A stretch of 53,907 nucleotides of DNA from Aquimarina macrocephali JAMB N27 (lineage in GTDB: Bacteria; Bacteroidota; Bacteroidia; Flavobacteriales; Flavobacteriaceae). The stretch covers positions 1 to 53,907 of the forward strand of contig NZ_JACA01000056.1 of NCBI RefSeq assembly GCF_000520995.1. Reading direction: 5' to 3'. The notes beneath the pieces are model-generated. The model saw only the letters and a list, made by a program, of their open reading frames with translations, was not told the origin of the DNA and did not search any database. The position numbers were made by a program, and so were the translations under genes. Of the stretch, positions 52,154 to 53,907 are shown one piece after another; position 1 is the first letter of the stretch, and every line of letters begins with the position of its first letter.

Positions 52154-52621
52154 CTATGTTCTTATAAACCTTGGCTTATCAACTCCACGATCATACATAA
52201 TAATGCTTCCTGCTACAGCAACATTAATACTTAGTTCTGATTTAAATTTGATTAAAAACTGTGATTTCTCGATAGCATTTTTGGACAACCCATGGTCTTC
52301 GGCTCCTAGTAAATACACACAACGTTTCGGATGGTTAAAAGTTTCGAGAGATTGCGCATTATCTGTTAATTCTACTCCTATCAACATTGCTCCTTTAGGT
52401 AAGTGTCGATAAAAATCTTCAAAAGTATCATAATGAAAATACGGCATGGCTTTTACCGCATTATGAGTATCACTGGCTTGTTTTGCATATCGATTGCCTA
52501 TCGTAAAAATAAAACTAGCTCCCATATTTTGTGCAGAACGCCATAATACACCTAGATTCTCTGGTGTTTTACCATTTTGAATACCGATCCCAAAAAATTC
52601 ATTCTCGAAATTATCAATCAT
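52154..52621 (-). CDS. SpoU/TrmH family RNA methyltransferase
   Basis: 156 residues from ATG 52621 (MIDNFENEFFGIG); a TTG-started extension to 52687 is rejected. A SPOUT knot fold alone, without the N-terminal substrate domain of longer TrmH-like enzymes: GIQNGKTPENLGVLWRSAQN (motif 1), VYLLGAEDHGLSKNAI (motif 2) and LSINVAVAGSIIMYDR (motif 3). 2'-O-methylates RNA ribose with SAM; which RNA is unknown. It overlaps no neighbour and follows the muramidase gene. Confidence 0.92.
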   Translation of the reverse strand: MIDNFENEFFGIGIQNGKTPENLGVLWRSAQNMGASFIFTIGNRYAKQASDTHNAVKAMPYFHYDTFEDFYRHLPKGAMLIGVELTDNAQSLETFNHPKRCVYLLGAEDHGLSKNAIEKSQFLIKFKSELSINVAVAGSIIMYDRGVDKPRFIRT

Positions 52622-52693
52622 AGAGCAAAAATAGAAAAACTGAGATATAGTTGAAAAACCTAAAATAAATTTAATTCTAATATACAATCACAA

Positions 52694-53536
52694 CTAACTA
52701 TTGCTATATTTTATGTAAGCATTTTTTAGTCTAGTATCATATTTATTTTTCTTATACCCCGATCCATTATATCCTTCGGCAAATCTTGCCCAGTTCTTTT
52801 CTTTTATCCAATCCAATAGTTTTTTACCTTTAAAAGATGTAGTTTCTATAAATTTACCAAAAGCTTTAAGATGCTCTCTTTCATGATCATACATTTCTGA
52901 AACAAAATGATCTACAGAAGAAAAACCTAAGTTCGCATAATGAAACCCCATGATTTGGAAAGCTCCCCATGATGCCGAGCTATATGCTGCTTCATGAAAA
53001 GCTGGTTCATCAGACATTCCTGCAGCCTTTTCTAAACGATCATACTCACCAGCTCCCCCTTTATAGTATGTTTTGGTCCATTTTTCATATAATACGTTTT
53101 TAGTATATTCTGAAACATACTGAGATGGATTTACTCCCCGTTTATCCAGTTCTTTCCAAAAAATATGGCCTTCAAACAAAATTCTTGGCCTGCCAGATAC
53201 CAAAAACCCTTTTCCATTACTTTCTATTTCATTAACCGCTTTTACCATTGCTAATTCTAATTCAAACTGATCTGCAAAATCCTTCACATCTTGTTCGGAC
53301 AAGAGTTTATCATTAAATGCAATAAAGTCATTTTTGATTTCGATAAGTTTGGACCAGGTTTTAAGTCCTACTATACCATCTATTACAAGATTATGTCTAG
53401 TCTGAAAATCTCTGACGGCTGCATCCGTATCTTTTCCAAAAAAATTAGACACATATACTTGATATCCCAGTATGGTTAAAATTTCTTCCAAAAAATAAAC
53501 ATCCTGTCCGTTCGAACGGTAACGTATTGTTTTCAT
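52694..53536 (-). CDS. N-acetylmuramidase family protein with peptidoglycan-binding domain, no signal peptide
   Basis: 280 residues. Residues 1-68 are a PG_binding_1 domain (YRSNGQDVYFLEEILTILGY, FQTRHNLVIDGIVGLKTWSK). Residues 95-278 match the N-acetylmuramidase family (PF11860-like): AMVKAVNEIESNGKGFL with the likely catalytic Glu in EIES, RPRILFEGHIFWKEL, AAYSSASWGAFQIMGFHYAN, WARFAEGYNGSGYKKNKYD. There is no signal peptide or membrane anchor. This pairing is that of phage endolysins and of effectors or cargo of contractile systems, yet no phage gene is near. It cuts peptidoglycan glycan strands; how it reaches them is not known. Confidence 0.9.
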   Translation of the reverse strand: MKTIRYRSNGQDVYFLEEILTILGYQVYVSNFFGKDTDAAVRDFQTRHNLVIDGIVGLKTWSKLIEIKNDFIAFNDKLLSEQDVKDFADQFELELAMVKAVNEIESNGKGFLVSGRPRILFEGHIFWKELDKRGVNPSQYVSEYTKNVLYEKWTKTYYKGGAGEYDRLEKAAGMSDEPAFHEAAYSSASWGAFQIMGFHYANLGFSSVDHFVSEMYDHEREHLKAFGKFIETTSFKGKKLLDWIKEKNWARFAEGYNGSGYKKNKYDTRLKNAYIKYSNS

Positions 53537-53907
53537 TTGTTTATATTTTATAGATTTTTGTATTGGGTCAACTTCTATTTTAAAACAGAAGGTTAAGTAT
53601 CAAATAGTTTATAACTAAACGCAAAATTCTCTAAACATGTTTAGTAAAAACTAAATATCTGGTATATCAATTTTTGTTTTCTATACATATTATATAGATA
53701 AACATGCACATCTTTGTAAGATCATGAGAGATGATCTACATTTTAATAGATGCCTAAAATCTAAATTTCGTAAGGGTAATTCTTGTGAAGATACAAAAAA
53801 TAGTATCCCAAAGGCGTAATCTTAAAATCAACTTCAATCTCACTACACCACATATTATCAGATACTTATAATTGATTTTCGCTCTAGTTTATAATTGCTA
53901 TTATTCG
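53537..53907. other. Non-coding end of the window
   Basis: 371 AT-rich bases upstream of the muramidase gene without a gene. A perfect 14-bp palindrome CTAAACATGTTTAG lies at 53631-53644, 95 bases upstream of the ATG, with two further CTAAA units beside it; a possible regulator site. Any gene to the right starts outside the window. Confidence 0.45.

Noticed and set aside
52622..52687. Upstream extension of the SpoU methyltransferase
   Set aside because: TTG start and a membrane-like N-terminus foreign to the family.

Overview
The window reads as an AT-rich chromosomal segment of a marine-type member of the Flavobacteriaceae (Bacteroidota). Signs of this are promoter elements of the TTG / TAnnTTTG type, A-rich leaders with almost no Shine-Dalgarno sites, many SPII lipoproteins, multidomain exported proteases (one with a type IX secretion C-terminal domain), a GSCFA protein, a PorE-like OmpA protein, and phenylacetate genes in Bacteroidota order. 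No rRNA, transposase, integrase or CRISPR array was seen.

Layout. 1-7.5 kb: exported proteins: the 5' part of an S8 protease with fibronectin III repeats (running off the left edge), an alpha-carbonic anhydrase lipoprotein and a TolB-like/amidohydrolase protein. 7.5-8.5 kb: about 1 kb without a convincing protein gene, holding two strong terminators, a possible small-RNA unit and a decayed tRNA-Asp-like cloverleaf. 8.5-12.2 kb: accessory genes: a bile acid:sodium symporter-family protein, two tiny basic proteins, a membrane protein, a GH25 lysozyme lipoprotein and a 54-residue precursor-like peptide with six cysteines.

12.2-30.1 kb: one long minus-strand catabolic region. From its promoter end it runs tetR, then paaE-A-B-C-D, a VOC protein, paaG, a four-helix-bundle protein, paaH, paaI, paaJ, paaZ, a crotonase and paaY, followed by the E2 of a branched-chain-type 2-oxoacid dehydrogenase, an IlvE-type aminotransferase and a fused E1. 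No phenylacetate-CoA ligase (paaK) is present. A 20-bp palindrome covers the paaE promoter and a 16/20 match lies directly before the E2 start, so one TetR repressor may control both blocks. My inference is that transaminase plus 2-oxoacid dehydrogenase could turn phenylalanine into phenylacetyl-CoA without a ligase, feeding epoxidation (PaaABCDE), isomerisation (PaaG), ring opening (PaaZ) and beta-oxidation (crotonase, PaaH, PaaJ).

30.4-36.9 kb: a META-domain lipoprotein, a secreted trypsin-like protease, a long aromatic amino acid hydroxylase (fits phenylalanine use), an unknown lipoprotein and a GSCFA protein. 37-53.5 kb: mainly housekeeping: alaS, an envelope operon (M23 peptidase, CapA-like, MerR, LemA, two TPM proteins), der, a beta-propeller lipoprotein, era, the PorE-like protein, a sodium:amino acid symporter, a SpoU-type methyltransferase and a muramidase without signal peptide. 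The last 371 bases hold no gene.

The points most worth checking are the ligase-free phenylalanine route with a shared operator, the orphan Cys-rich peptide, the repeat-flanked four-helix-bundle cassette inside the paa operon, the PaaZ fusion with an extra C-terminal domain, and the tRNA-like element.
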